In this document: positions 18,059 to 27,128 of the stretch, piece by piece | Layout of the letters: each line of letters opens with the position of its first letter | Position numbering within the stretch: the first letter of the stretch is position 1 | NCBI RefSeq assembly: GCF_014649915.1 | Contig: NZ_BMTY01000013.1 | Span: forward strand, 21,679-85,678 | Direction: 5' to 3' | DNA length: 64,000 bases | From: Streptomyces toxytricini | Lineage (GTDB): Bacteria; Actinomycetota; Actinomycetes; Streptomycetales; Streptomycetaceae | Position numbers and translations under genes: made by a program | Notes under the pieces: generated by a model | Seen by the model: the letters and a program-made list of their open reading frames with translations, nothing else | Databases searched by the model: none | Told to the model about the DNA's origin: nothing

Positions 18059-19249
18059 TCAGACCGCGGTGTGGAGGACGGCGTTGGAGGGGCCGCGGGT
18101 CGCCGAGAGGTCGCGGGCGACGGCCTCCGCGTCGCGCAGCACCCGTACCGCGTTGGACCAGGTGAGCTTGGCGAGGTCGGCGGGCGACCAGCCGCGGTGC
18201 AGGAGTTCGGCGACGAGGTTCGGGTAGCCGGCGACGTCGTCGAGCCCGGAGGGGGTGAACGCGGTGCCGTCGTAGTCGCCGCCGATGCCGATGTGGTCGA
18301 TGCCGGCGACGTCCCGCATGTGGTCGAGGTGGTCGGCGACGGTGGCGGCGGTCGCGACCGGGCGGGGGTGCTCCGCTTCGAAGGCCCGGTGCACGGCCAT
18401 GGCCTCGGGGGTGGTGTCGAGGTGGTGGAAGCCGTGGGCGCGCAGGTTCTCGTCGGCGGCGAGGGTCCATTCGACGGCCGCGGGGAGGATGAACTTGGGC
18501 ACGAACGTGGCCATGGCGACGCCGCCGTTGGCGGGGAGGCGCTCCAGGACGTCGTCGGGCACGTTGCGCGGGTGGTCGCAGACGGCGCGGGCGGAGGAGT
18601 GGGAGAAGACGACGGGTGCGGCGGAGGTGTCGAGGGCGTCGCGCATCGTCGTCGCGGCGACGTGCGAGAGGTCGACGAGCATCCCGATCCGGTTCATCTC
18701 GCGGACGACCTCGCGGCCGAAGTCGGCCAGTCCGCCGTGCCGGGCCTCGTCGGTCGCCGAGTCGGCCCAGTCGATGGTGTCGTTGTGGGTGAGCGTCATG
18801 TAGCGGACGCCCAGCAGGTGCAGGGCGCGCAGGGTGGCGAGGGAGTTGTTGATGGAGTGGCCGCCCTCGGCGCCCATGAGGGAGGCGATGCGGCCGTCCC
18901 GGCGGGCCGCCTCCATGTCGTCGGCGGTCAGGGCGCGCGCCAGGTCGCCGGGGTAGCGGTCGATCAGCTGGGTGACGGCGTCGATCTGCTCCAGGGTGGC
19001 GCTGACCGCCTGGTCGCCGGCGTAGTCGGAGCGGACGAACACCGACCAGAACTGGGCGCCGACCCCGCCGGCGCGGAGCCGGGGGATGTCGGTGTGCAGG
19101 TGGGCGGAGGTGTCGCCGGCGATGTCGCGCTGTGCGAGGTCGTAGCGGACCTGCTGGCGCAGGGCCCAGGGCAGGTCGTTGTGGCCGTCGGCGACGGGGT
19201 GTTCGGCGAGCAGGGCGCGCGCCTGGTCGAGGCGGTCCGCCGCGGTCAC
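18059..19249 (-). CDS. Membrane-dipeptidase family (M19) dipeptidase
   Basis: 396 residues. The GTG at 19249 overlaps the purE stop in a GTGA, so translation is coupled; the frame upstream is antisense to purE coding. The binuclear zinc site of family M19 is intact: His23 and Asp25 in [14 protein letters not shown], Glu128 in [13 protein letters not shown], His196 in [12 protein letters not shown], His217 in [15 protein letters not shown] and Asp of IGIGGDYDG near 325. It should cleave dipeptides, including those with a D-residue or beta-lactam-like bond, in the cytoplasm (no signal peptide). It is the third gene of a purK-purE-dipeptidase run and is followed after 207 bp by its degenerate paralogue. 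Confidence 0.93.
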   Translation of the reverse strand: MTAADRLDQARALLAEHPVADGHNDLPWALRQQVRYDLAQRDIAGDTSAHLHTDIPRLRAGGVGAQFWSVFVRSDYAGDQAVSATLEQIDAVTQLIDRYPGDLARALTADDMEAARRDGRIASLMGAEGGHSINNSLATLRALHLLGVRYMTLTHNDTIDWADSATDEARHGGLADFGREVVREMNRIGMLVDLSHVAATTMRDALDTSAAPVVFSHSSARAVCDHPRNVPDDVLERLPANGGVAMATFVPKFILPAAVEWTLAADENLRAHGFHHLDTTPEAMAVHRAFEAEHPRPVATAATVADHLDHMRDVAGIDHIGIGGDYDGTAFTPSGLDDVAGYPNLVAELLHRGWSPADLAKLTWSNAVRVLRDAEAVARDLSATRGPSNAVLHTAV

Positions 19250-19791
19250 TTGCCGAACCCGAAGGACTCCGCGCCGGCGGCCTTGGCCCGCAGCCGCTTG
19301 CCCTTCTCGGTGGCCTGGTTGTTCAGTTCCTGCTGGAAGTCGCGCATGCGGGCGAGGAGCTCGCCGTCGTGCGCCGCGAGCATGCGGGCGGCGAGGAGGC
19401 CGGCGTTGCGGGCTCCGGCGACGGAGACGGTGGCGACGGGGACGCCGGCGGGCATCTGGACGATGGACAGGAGCGAGTCCATGCCGTCGAGGTACTTCAG
19501 CGGCACGGGGACGCCGATGACGGGCAGGGGGGTGACGGAGGCGAGCATGCCGGGCAGGTGGGCGGCTCCGCCGGCGCCGGCGATGATCGCCTTGAGGCCG
19601 CGGTCGGCGGCCTGCTCCCCGTAGGCGATCATCTCGCGGGGCATGCGGTGGGCGGAGACGACGTCGACCTCGTAGGGGATCTCGAACTCGTCGAGGGCCT
19701 GGGCGGCGGCTTCCATGACGGGCCAGTCGGAGTCGGATCCCATGACGATGCCGATGACGGGGGCGGGGCTCCCGGTGCTGGGGGTGCTCAT
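19246..19791 (-). CDS. purE: N5-carboxyaminoimidazole ribonucleotide mutase PurE
   Basis: 181 residues. The ATG at 19791 overlaps the purK stop in ATGA. The class I PurE signatures are present: [34 protein letters not shown] with the catalytic His, [24 protein letters not shown] and [14 protein letters not shown]. It rearranges N5-CAIR to CAIR in purine synthesis, using the product of PurK. The C-terminal 25 residues are a charged extension ([16 protein letters not shown]). Coupling to purK by overlap fits a 1:1 pathway step. Confidence 0.97.
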   Translation of the reverse strand: MSTPSTGSPAPVIGIVMGSDSDWPVMEAAAQALDEFEIPYEVDVVSAHRMPREMIAYGEQAADRGLKAIIAGAGGAAHLPGMLASVTPLPVIGVPVPLKYLDGMDSLLSIVQMPAGVPVATVSVAGARNAGLLAARMLAAHDGELLARMRDFQQELNNQATEKGKRLRAKAAGAESFGFGK

Positions 19792-20927
19792 GCGGTGATC
19801 GTTCCTCGGAGGTAGCCGGCTGCGTGACGTGCGCGCTCCAGCACATCGTCCAGGTCGTCGCCGTAGGTGTTGACGTGGCCGACCTTGCGGCCGGGCTTCA
19901 CGTCCTTGCCGTACATGTGGATCTTCAGCTGGGGGTCGTGGGCCATGCAGTGCAGGTACGCGGCGTACATGTCGGGGTAGTCGCCGCCGAGGACGTTGGC
20001 CATGACGGTCCAGCGGGCCCGGGGGCGGGGGTCGCCGAGGGGGAGGTCGAGGACCGCGCGGACGTGGTTGGCGAACTGGGAGGTGACCGCGCCGTCCTGG
20101 GTCCAGTGGCCGCTGTTGTGCGGGCGCATGGCGAGTTCGTTGACGAGGATGCGGCCGTCGCGGGTCTCGAAGAGCTCCACGGCCAGGTGGCCGGTCACAC
20201 CGAGTTCCCGGGCGATGCGCAGGGCCAGGGACTGGGCCTCGCCGGCGAGCTCCTCGGAGAGGTTCGGGGCGGGGGCGATGACGGTGTCGCAGACGCCGTC
20301 GACCTGGATCGACTCCACCACCGGGTAGGCGACGGCCTGGCCGTGCGGGGAGCGGACGACGTTCGCCGCGAGTTCGCGGACGAAGTCGACCTTCTCCTCG
20401 GCGAGGACGGGCACGCCGGCCTTGAAGGGGGCCTCGGCGTCCTCGGGGGTCCGGACGAACCAGACGCCCTTGCCGTCGTAGCCGCCGCGGACCGTCTTGA
20501 GGATGACGGGGAACCCGCCGACCTCCTCGGCGAACGCGGCCGCGTCCGCCGGGTCCGCCACGATGCGGTGGCGGGGGCTGGGCGCGCCGATCTCGTCGAG
20601 CTTGGCCCGCATCACGCCCTTGTCCTGGGCGTGCACCAGTGCGTCGGGTCCGGGGCGGACGGGGATGCCGTCCGCTTCCAGGGCCCGCAGGTGCTCGGTG
20701 GGCACGTGCTCGTGGTCGAAGGTGATCACGTCGCAGCCGCGCGCGAAGGCGCGGAGCGTGTCCAGGTCGCGGTAGTCGCCGATGACGACGTCGCTGACCA
20801 CCTGGGCCGCCGAGTCCTGCGGGGTGTCACTGAGGAGCTTGAACTTGATGCCGAGGGGGATGCCCGCCTCGTGGGTCATACGGGCGAGCTGGCCGCCGCC
20901 GACCATGCCGACTACCGGGAACGTCAC
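19788..20927 (-). CDS. purK: N5-carboxyaminoimidazole ribonucleotide synthase PurK
   Basis: 379 residues from the GTG at 20927 ([17 protein letters not shown]); GGAGG lies directly against the start, so initiation may be weak or leaderless. It has an ATP-grasp layout: the N-terminal GGGQLARM loop, [26 protein letters not shown] (ATP lid), [33 protein letters not shown] (metal Glu/Asn) and [12 protein letters not shown]. It makes N5-CAIR from AIR, ATP and bicarbonate for PurE. It is the first gene of the purK-purE-dipeptidase run and is divergent from the gtrA-like gene across 213 bp. Confidence 0.97.
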   Translation of the reverse strand: MTFPVVGMVGGGQLARMTHEAGIPLGIKFKLLSDTPQDSAAQVVSDVVIGDYRDLDTLRAFARGCDVITFDHEHVPTEHLRALEADGIPVRPGPDALVHAQDKGVMRAKLDEIGAPSPRHRIVADPADAAAFAEEVGGFPVILKTVRGGYDGKGVWFVRTPEDAEAPFKAGVPVLAEEKVDFVRELAANVVRSPHGQAVAYPVVESIQVDGVCDTVIAPAPNLSEELAGEAQSLALRIARELGVTGHLAVELFETRDGRILVNELAMRPHNSGHWTQDGAVTSQFANHVRAVLDLPLGDPRPRARWTVMANVLGGDYPDMYAAYLHCMAHDPQLKIHMYGKDVKPGRKVGHVNTYGDDLDDVLERARHAAGYLRGTITA

Positions 20928-21140
20928 CCCTCCAGGGTATCGGCCGGCAGTCCGCCGAACGGACGCGGCCCCGCCCAGAACTCGTAGCAACATCCCGTGC
21001 GCCCTGCGTCGCGCACCTGTACGAACGCACAGTGCCCGAAGGCACAGACGGGCCGGCGGGGGGACACTTAGCATGAGTGGCCGATCGAGAGGCGACGGAC
21101 GCCCCGCTGGGGGCCGCTACGGACGGGACCGACCATCACC

Positions 21141-21686
21141 ATGACCACGCCGGAACGGGGCTCCGCCCTCGAACGCGTACGCGGCCTCGCACGCGAAGTC
21201 GCGAAGTTCGGGGCTGTCGGGGGCCTGGGCGTGCTCGTCAACCTGGGCGTCTTCAACCTGCTGCGGCACACCACGGACCTGCAGGTGGTCCGGGCGAGCG
21301 TGATAGCCACCGTCGTCGCGATCACGACGAACTACCTCGGCTTCCGGTACTTCACCTACCGGGACCGGGCGCGGACGGGCGGCTCGCGGGAGGTGCCGCT
21401 GTTCGTGGCGTTCAGCCTGATCGGCCTGGTGATCGAGAACGGCGTGCTGTACGCGGCCACGTACGGGTTCGGCTGGGACGGCCGGCTCGCCTCCAACGTG
21501 TTCAAGTTCGTCGGCATCGGCACGGCCACGGTGTTCCGCTTCTGGTCGTACCGGACGTGGGTCTTCAAGGCGCTGCCGCAGGCGGCGCCCCCGGCGGTCG
21601 CGGAACCGGCGCCGGCGGTGCGGGCCGCGGCCCGGCCGGCGCGGGAGGGCGGGACGCGCTCCCCGGAGCCCGCCGGAAACAAGTAG
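21141..21686 (+). CDS. GtrA family membrane protein
   Basis: 181 residues, ATG at 21141. Four membrane segments are predicted by eye between residues 20 and 145: FGAVGGLGVLVNLGVFNLL, ASVIATVVAITTNYLGFRYF, FVAFSLIGLVIENGVLYAA and VGIGTATVFRFWSYRTWVF. The tyrosine/phenylalanine ends are typical of GtrA proteins, which are thought to help move polyprenyl-phosphate-linked sugars across the membrane. The last 35 residues are a Pro/Ala/Arg tail. The sugar is unknown; neighbouring wall-glycan genes make an envelope function plausible. It is convergent with the histidine kinase gene. Confidence 0.85.
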   Translation: MTTPERGSALERVRGLAREVAKFGAVGGLGVLVNLGVFNLLRHTTDLQVVRASVIATVVAITTNYLGFRYFTYRDRARTGGSREVPLFVAFSLIGLVIENGVLYAATYGFGWDGRLASNVFKFVGIGTATVFRFWSYRTWVFKALPQAAPPAVAEPAPAVRAAARPAREGGTRSPEPAGNK

Positions 21687-21713
21687 GGCGTCGGCCGGCC
21701 GGCCTTCACCGGG

Positions 21714-22979
21714 TCAGCGGACGGTCTGCTCCCGCTCGCCGCGCTCGGGCTGGGTGCGGCTGAGGAACAGGGCGAAGACCGGGGGCTGGGCCTGGAGCAG
21801 TTCGAGGCGGCCGCCGTCGGCCTCGGCGAGGTCGCGGGCGACGGCGAGGCCGATGCCGGTGGAGTTGCGGCCGCTGATGGCCCGCTCGAAGATCCGGTTG
21901 CCCAGGTCGGGCGGGACGCCGGGCCCCTCGTCGGTGACTTCCAGGACGGCCTGGTTGCCGACGACGCGGGTGCGCAGGGCGACGGTGCCGCCGCCGTGCA
22001 TGAGCGCGTTCTCCACGAGGGTGGCCAGCACCTGGGCGACCGCGCCGGGCGTCCCGAAGGCCCGTACGCCGGTCTTGCCGGAGCGGACGATGGCCCGCCC
22101 CTCGCTGCGGTAGGCGGGGCGCCACTCCTCCACCTGCTGTTTGACGACCTCGTCGAGGTCGAAGGGGACCGCGGAGCCCGTGCGCGGGTCGCGGGAGTTC
22201 GTCAGCAGCCGCTGGACGACGTCGGTGAGCCGCTCCACCTGGGCGAGCGCGATGGTGGCCTCCTCGCGGACGGTCGCGAGGTCGTCGGTGACGGTGATCT
22301 CCTCCAGCCGCATCGACAGCGCGGTCAGCGGGGTGCGCAGCTGGTGTGAGGCGTCGGCGGCCAGGCGCCGCTCGGCGGTGAGCATCCGCCCGATCCGCTC
22401 GGCGCTGGAGTCGAGGACGTCCGCGACGCGGTCCAGCTCGGGCACCCCGTAGCGGCGGTGGCGGGGGCGGGGGTCGCCGGAGCCGAGCCGTTCGGCGGTC
22501 TCGGCGAGGTCGGTGAGCGGGGACGCCAGCCGGTTGGCCTGGCGGATCGCGAGCGCCACGGCGGCGACGACGGCGAGCAGCGCCACCGCGCCGACCACGG
22601 CGAGGGTCCGCCCGACCTCCTCGGTGACGATGGAGCGGGGCTCCTCGACGACGACGAGTTCGCCCTGCTCGCCCTTGGCGGTGCCGCGCAGGACGCTCTC
22701 GTCGGTCCGCTCGCCGACCTCGACGGGGGGCTGCCCGGGGACGGTGATCCGGGCGTAGCGGCCGGGGTCGAGCTGCTCGGCGAGGGCGTCGGAGTCGATG
22801 GGGCGGCGCTCCGCCGCGCTCGCCTCGACGATGCCCGCCAGGCGCAGGGCCTCGGACTCGATGCGGTCCTGGGCGCTGCTGGTGATCGTGCGGGTCTCCA
22901 CGATGACGAGGGAGACGCCGAAGACGGCGATCACGACGAGCACCACGGCGAGGGTGGACTGGATGAGGCGGCGGCGCAT
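21714..22979 (-). CDS. Sensor histidine kinase (HAMP, HisKA, HATPase)
   Basis: 421 residues; the ATG at 22979 gives MRRRLIQSTLAVVLVV, the first membrane helix. Residues 30-125 form a small external sensor region, and a second helix (VVGAVALLAVVAAVALAI) leads into a HAMP linker. The phospho-acceptor His is in LAADASHQLRTPLTAL; the ATPase half has VLATLVENALMHGGG (N box), VTDEGPGVPP (G1) and STGIGLAVARDLAEADGG (G2). It phosphorylates the response regulator encoded just upstream (14-bp gap, regulator first). The signal is unknown; the short external loop suggests a membrane or wall cue. Confidence 0.93.
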   Translation of the reverse strand: MRRRLIQSTLAVVLVVIAVFGVSLVIVETRTITSSAQDRIESEALRLAGIVEASAAERRPIDSDALAEQLDPGRYARITVPGQPPVEVGERTDESVLRGTAKGEQGELVVVEEPRSIVTEEVGRTLAVVGAVALLAVVAAVALAIRQANRLASPLTDLAETAERLGSGDPRPRHRRYGVPELDRVADVLDSSAERIGRMLTAERRLAADASHQLRTPLTALSMRLEEITVTDDLATVREEATIALAQVERLTDVVQRLLTNSRDPRTGSAVPFDLDEVVKQQVEEWRPAYRSEGRAIVRSGKTGVRAFGTPGAVAQVLATLVENALMHGGGTVALRTRVVGNQAVLEVTDEGPGVPPDLGNRIFERAISGRNSTGIGLAVARDLAEADGGRLELLQAQPPVFALFLSRTQPERGEREQTVR

Positions 22980-22993
22980 GGCTGGGGGCCCGG

Positions 22994-23671
22994 TCAGCTC
23001 TTCTCGAAGCGGAAGCCGACGCCGCGGACGGTGGCGATGTAGCGGGGGTTCGCGGCGTCGTCGCCGAGCTTCTTGCGGAGCCAGGAGATGTGCATGTCGA
23101 GGGTCTTGGTGGAGGACCACCAGGTGGTGTCCCACACCTCGCGCATGAGCTGGTCGCGGGTGACGACGCGGCCGGCGTCGCGGACGAGGACGCGCAGGAG
23201 GTCGAACTCCTTCGCGGTGAGCTGGAGCTCCTCCTCCCCCATCCAGGCGCGGTGGGACTCCACGTCGATGCGGACGCCGTGCGTGGCGGCGGGCTGGGGG
23301 GCCTCGGCGGCGCCGCGCCGCAGCAGGGCCCGGACGCGGGCGAGGAGCTCGGCGAGGCGGAACGGCTTGGTGACGTAGTCGTCGGCGCCCGCGTCCAGGC
23401 CCACGACGGTGTCGACCTCGTCGGCGCGTGCGGTCAGCACGAGGATGGGGAAGCCGAGCCCCTCGGCGCGCAGCCGGCGGGCGACCTCCAGGCCGTCCAT
23501 GCCGGGCAGGCCGAGGTCGAGGACGACGAGGTCGACGCCGCCCTGGAGTCCTGCGTCGAGGGCGGCCGGGCCGTCCTCCCGGACCTCGACGTCGTACCCC
23601 TCCCGGCGCAGGGCGCGGGCCAGGGGCTCCGAGATGGATGCGTCGTCCTCGGCGAGCAGTACACGCGTCAT
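22994..23671 (-). CDS. OmpR-type response regulator
   Basis: 225 residues, ATG at 23671 (MTRVLLAEDDASIS). The receiver domain (1-115) has the acidic pair at 9-10, the phosphorylation site Asp52 in VVLDLGLPGMDG, the Thr of VLTARA and the Lys of YVTKPF. The C-terminal winged helix (about 128-222) has LTAKEFDLLRVLVRDAGRVV and TLDMHISWLRKKLGD, ending FRFEKS. It is co-transcribed with the kinase that follows. Targets are not visible in the window. Two mutually exclusive small hairpins lie 65-90 bp upstream of its start. Confidence 0.94.
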   Translation of the reverse strand: MTRVLLAEDDASISEPLARALRREGYDVEVREDGPAALDAGLQGGVDLVVLDLGLPGMDGLEVARRLRAEGLGFPILVLTARADEVDTVVGLDAGADDYVTKPFRLAELLARVRALLRRGAAEAPQPAATHGVRIDVESHRAWMGEEELQLTAKEFDLLRVLVRDAGRVVTRDQLMREVWDTTWWSSTKTLDMHISWLRKKLGDDAANPRYIATVRGVGFRFEKS

Positions 23672-24165
23672 GTGGGTGATGGTAGTCCGCGGCGGCGATC
23701 CGCAGGGGCGGCCCCGCGCACCCCTTTCCATCTGGCCTTATGAAGGCAGGCAGCCTTCGAAAATGCCGAAACGGTTCCCAATCTCCTTGTGATCCATCTC
23801 TCAAGTCCTTTCATATGCCGCCCCGTCGTGTCGTATGGTGGCGAGACGCCTGATGCACTACCACCGGGACCTTTGCGCCGAAATCCGAGCCAAAGGTCTC
23901 AATTCTGTCCGGATCGATCAGAGGGTCTTGACGACTTTCCCGATCGGCTTCGGTGACAGTGGATGACCTGTGGGCCGGCGCCCCGCGCGCGTTCGTGTGC
24001 GCGAGGGCGTGGATCCCGGTTGCGCTTGTTCCCCCGCTCCCTCCGCGGCGCGGGTGCGGTCCCCGGGGCGTGGGGGCAGGGACAGCAGCCGCCGGTTCCG
24101 GCCACCCCCCACCGGGCGCCGACCGGCTCACGAAGCCAGGCGTCCCGAGCAAACAAGGATCGACC
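23672..24165. other. 494-bp divergent intergenic region (regulator / peptide transporter)
   Basis: No convincing gene. It contains two overlapping short hairpins sharing AAGGC: GCCTT-ATG-AAGGC (23735-23747) and GAAGGC-AGGCA-GCCTTC (23742-23758), and an AT-richer stretch (23740-23960) likely to hold the promoters of both flanking genes. TTGACG at about 23926 could be a -35 box toward the transporter, but no good -10 follows. Confidence 0.4.
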
Positions 24166-25683
24166 ATGGCTTCCAGCCTGACGAAGGGCGCGGTGGACCC
24201 GTCCGCCGAGAAGACCTTCTTCGGCCACCCCCGTGGCCTGGCCACTCTCTTCATGACCGAGATGTGGGAGCGCTTCTCCTACTACGGCATGCGGGCGCTG
24301 CTGGTGTACTACCTGGTCTCGGGCGGCGCGGACGCCGCCACGGGATCCCAGGGCGGCGGCCTGGCCATGACCGCGGCCACGACGACGGCCATCTACTCCG
24401 TCTACGTGTCCATGGTCTACCTGATGGCCATGCCGGGCGGATGGTTCGGCGACCGGGTCTGGGGCGCGCGCAAGACGGTCGCCATCGCCGGCTTCGTGAT
24501 CATGACGGGCCACCTGACGCTGGCCCTGCCCGGCCAGGCGGTGTTCTTCGTCGGCCTGCTCCTCGTCGCGGTGGGCTCCGGTCTGCTGAAGGCCAACATC
24601 TCCACGATGGTCGGCCACCTCTACGACGGTCCCGAGGACCCGCGCCGTGACGGCGGCTTCACGCTGTTCTACATCGGCATCAACCTCGGCGCGTTCGTCG
24701 CCCCGTTCGTCGTCGGCACGGTCGGCAAGGAATACAACTGGCACCTGGGCTTCGCCCTCGCCGCCGTCGGCATGGGCATCGGCCTCGCGCAGTTCCTCAT
24801 CGGCACCAAGCACCTCAGCCCGAAGAGCAGCCAGGTCCCGAACCCGCTGTCGGCCGAGGAGCGCAAGGCGGTCATCACCAAGGCCGCCCTCGGTGCCGCC
24901 GCCATCGCCGTCTTCTACGGCGCCGTGGTCGCCCTGGGCGCGTACACCCTGAACTGGGTGCTCGTGCCGCTGACCCTCGCCGGTCTGATCATCCCGGTGG
25001 CCGTGCTGGTCCGCATCAAGCGCGACAAGGACCTGAACAGCACCGAGCAGTCGAAGATGACGGCGTACATCTGGTTCTTCGTCGCCGCCGCCGTCTTCTG
25101 GATGATCTACGACCAGGGCGGCTCGACGCTGTCGCTGTTCGCGGACTCCAAGACCGCCGACACCGTCTTCGGCCTCGGCTTCTCGGCCACCTGGTACCAG
25201 TCCCTGAACCCGCTGTTCGTGATGGCACTGGCCCCGGTCTTCGCCTGGCTGTGGCTGTGGCTGGCCCGCAGGAACCAGGAGCCGAACACCATCGTGAAGT
25301 TCGCGATGGGCCTGGTCCTGGTCGGCGGCTCGTTCTTCGTCTTCATCGTCCCGATGAACATGGCCGGCGACGGCACCATGGTCTCCCCGATGTGGCTCGT
25401 CTCGATCTACATGATCCAGACCATCGGCGAGCTGTGCCTCTCCCCGGTCGGCCTCTCCGTCACCACGAAGATGGCCCCGCAGAAGTACGCCTCCCAGATG
25501 ATGGGCGTCTGGTTCCTCGCGGTCACCGCGGGCGACTGCACCACCGGCCTGCTGTCGCTGGCCGGCGTGGACCTGAACGGCACGATCATCATCGGCATCC
25601 AGGCGAGCGCCGCCGTCCTCGCCGGTGTGGCGGTCTACGCCTACCGCAAGAAGGTCCAGGCGCTGATGGGCGACGTCCACTGA
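24166..25683 (+). CDS. POT/PTR-family peptide transporter (proton-dependent di/tripeptide)
   Basis: 505 residues; ATG at 24166 with AAGGATCG just upstream. The family signature region is present: LATLFMTEMWERFSYYGMRA (the ExxER-type proton site) and MPGGWFGDRVWGARKTV; GGFTLFYIGINLGAFVAPF is the second PTR2 motif. Fourteen hydrophobic segments can be counted, with the long cytoplasmic loop LSPKSSQVPNPLSAEERKAV. It imports di- and tripeptides with protons, which pairs naturally with the dipeptidase encoded 5 kb away, although they are not in one operon. It is convergent with the surface-protein operon and followed by a hairpin. Confidence 0.93.
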   Translation: MASSLTKGAVDPSAEKTFFGHPRGLATLFMTEMWERFSYYGMRALLVYYLVSGGADAATGSQGGGLAMTAATTTAIYSVYVSMVYLMAMPGGWFGDRVWGARKTVAIAGFVIMTGHLTLALPGQAVFFVGLLLVAVGSGLLKANISTMVGHLYDGPEDPRRDGGFTLFYIGINLGAFVAPFVVGTVGKEYNWHLGFALAAVGMGIGLAQFLIGTKHLSPKSSQVPNPLSAEERKAVITKAALGAAAIAVFYGAVVALGAYTLNWVLVPLTLAGLIIPVAVLVRIKRDKDLNSTEQSKMTAYIWFFVAAAVFWMIYDQGGSTLSLFADSKTADTVFGLGFSATWYQSLNPLFVMALAPVFAWLWLWLARRNQEPNTIVKFAMGLVLVGGSFFVFIVPMNMAGDGTMVSPMWLVSIYMIQTIGELCLSPVGLSVTTKMAPQKYASQMMGVWFLAVTAGDCTTGLLSLAGVDLNGTIIIGIQASAAVLAGVAVYAYRKKVQALMGDVH

Positions 25684-25708
25684 CGCACCCGCACTCGCGC
25701 TGAGCCGG

Positions 25709-25743
25709 CGGCCCGGCACCCCTGTGGAAGGGGTGCCGGGCCG
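25709..25743. terminator. Hairpin terminator between convergent units
   Basis: A 15-bp perfect stem (CGGCCCGGCACCCCT and its complement) with loop GTGGA, 26 bp after the transporter stop and 21 bp before the stop of the surface operon's last gene. Confidence 0.85.
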
Positions 25744-25763
25744 TCGGCGTCACGCCGGTCCCG

Positions 25764-27128
25764 TCAGCGGCGGGTGCCGCCGCGCAGGCGGTGCCAGGGG
25801 GTGAGCGTGAACACCGCCGCGCCGAGCAGGACCACCGTCGCGGCGGCCACCGCGAGCGCCCGCACGCCGCCCGTGTCGGCCGCGCCGGTCTCGGCGAGGC
25901 CGCCGGGGCCGCCCGACCCGGCGGAGGCTGCGCCTGCGGAGGCCGGGGAGCCGGAGCCGCCGGGCTGGGCGGTGGTGTCCAGTTCCAGGGACACGCCGCT
26001 GGAGACCGCCTTGCAGGGCACGTTGATCGGCGTCGAGCCGGGGCTCATCGTCACGTCGATGGTCAGCCGGTCAGGGGTCAGCGTGACCTTGCCGGTCGCG
26101 CCCGGCTTGTAGGTGCCGGTCATGTCGCTCAGGCTGACCGGGGCCTTGTCCGGGATCGGCTCCGCGTTGGCCGGGCCGGAGACCCGGACCGTGCCGGTGT
26201 CCGCGCCGCCGAGCCTGATGTCCATCGAGGGCTTCAGGGCGCCCGCGGGGAGGGCCATGGGGCTGGCCATCGCCCCCTTGGCGGTCTTCACGGTGAGGTC
26301 GAAGCCGCCGCCGTTCTTCCTCGCGTTGACCGTCACCGGGGTCTTGACGCCGCCCGGGACGACGGCGCCGCAGTCGAAGGCCACCTCGACGGGCTTGCCG
26401 GGGAAGTCGGTCTGCCCGCCGCCGCCACCGGTCGTGGCGCCGCCGGAGGCGGTGCCGCCCGTGGACGAGCCGCCGGTCGCGGCGCCGCCGGAGGCGGTGC
26501 TTGCGCCCGAGGTGGTGCCACCGGACGTGGTGCCGCCGCTCGCCGAGCCGCCGGAGGCCGTGCCCCCGCTCGTCGTGCCGCCGCTCGCCGAGCCGCCGTC
26601 CGACACCTTGATCACCGCCGCCGCAGCGGCCGCCTCCTTGGGCGAACAGCGCGTGACGAACCCGCTGAAGTCCACGTCGTACCGGCCCGGGGTGATCGTC
26701 ACCTCCCCCGCCTTCGTCAGCTTGACCTTCCCCTTCATGTCGGACAGCACCATCGGCGCCTTCTTGGGGATCGGCGGGTTCTTCCGCTCCCCCTCCAGCT
26801 TCACCTCGCCCGCGAGCGCCCCGCCGAGCCCCACCCAGCCGGTCGGCTTCACGGTGTCCTTGCCGAGGTCCATCAGGTCCGTGTTGTCCGAGGCCGCCTT
26901 GACGGTCTTCCACACCACCTCGACCTCGTCGCCGACCTTCGCGGCGGCGGGCGCCGTCACCGAGACGGTCGTCGTGCCCTGGACCGGGCCGCCGCCGCCC
27001 GCGGGCGGTATGCACTCCACCTTGTACGCGACCTCCGCCGCTTGGGCGGGGCCCGCCCCCAGCAGCGCGGCCGCGCCGCCGAACAGCAGCGCGGCCGCGG
27101 CCGCGCTCACCCTCCGTTGGGTCTTCAC
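25764..27128 (-). CDS. Secreted two-domain surface protein with LAETG sorting signal
   Basis: 454 residues. The GTG at 27128 follows AAGGGACACCA and overlaps the stop of the gene before it (GTGA). A signal peptide (to about residue 32, ending GPAQA) is followed by two copies of a roughly 135-residue beta-rich domain. Domain 1 starts EVAYKVECIPPA; domain 2 starts PVEVAFDCGAVVPGG; both contain a PIPxKAP-x-x-LSDM motif and a Cys pair. A Gly/Ser/Thr linker of about 60 residues, made of SGGTTSGGTASGG units, separates them. The end reads LAETG (411-415), a hydrophobic helix, then an Arg-rich tail: an LAXTG signal of the type used by Streptomyces class E sortases. I infer a wall-anchored protein; its ligand is unknown. 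Confidence 0.85.
   Translation of the reverse strand: MKTQRRVSAAAAALLFGGAAALLGAGPAQAAEVAYKVECIPPAGGGGPVQGTTTVSVTAPAAAKVGDEVEVVWKTVKAASDNTDLMDLGKDTVKPTGWVGLGGALAGEVKLEGERKNPPIPKKAPMVLSDMKGKVKLTKAGEVTITPGRYDVDFSGFVTRCSPKEAAAAAAVIKVSDGGSASGGTTSGGTASGGSASGGTTSGGTTSGASTASGGAATGGSSTGGTASGGATTGGGGGQTDFPGKPVEVAFDCGAVVPGGVKTPVTVNARKNGGGFDLTVKTAKGAMASPMALPAGALKPSMDIRLGGADTGTVRVSGPANAEPIPDKAPVSLSDMTGTYKPGATGKVTLTPDRLTIDVTMSPGSTPINVPCKAVSSGVSLELDTTAQPGGSGSPASAGAASAGSGGPGGLAETGAADTGGVRALAVAAATVVLLGAAVFTLTPWHRLRGGTRR

Noticed and set aside
21714-23804. A single long frame fusing the histidine kinase with upstream sequence
   Set aside because: The part before 22979 overlaps the response-regulator gene in another frame; the kinase has its own ATG and first membrane helix.
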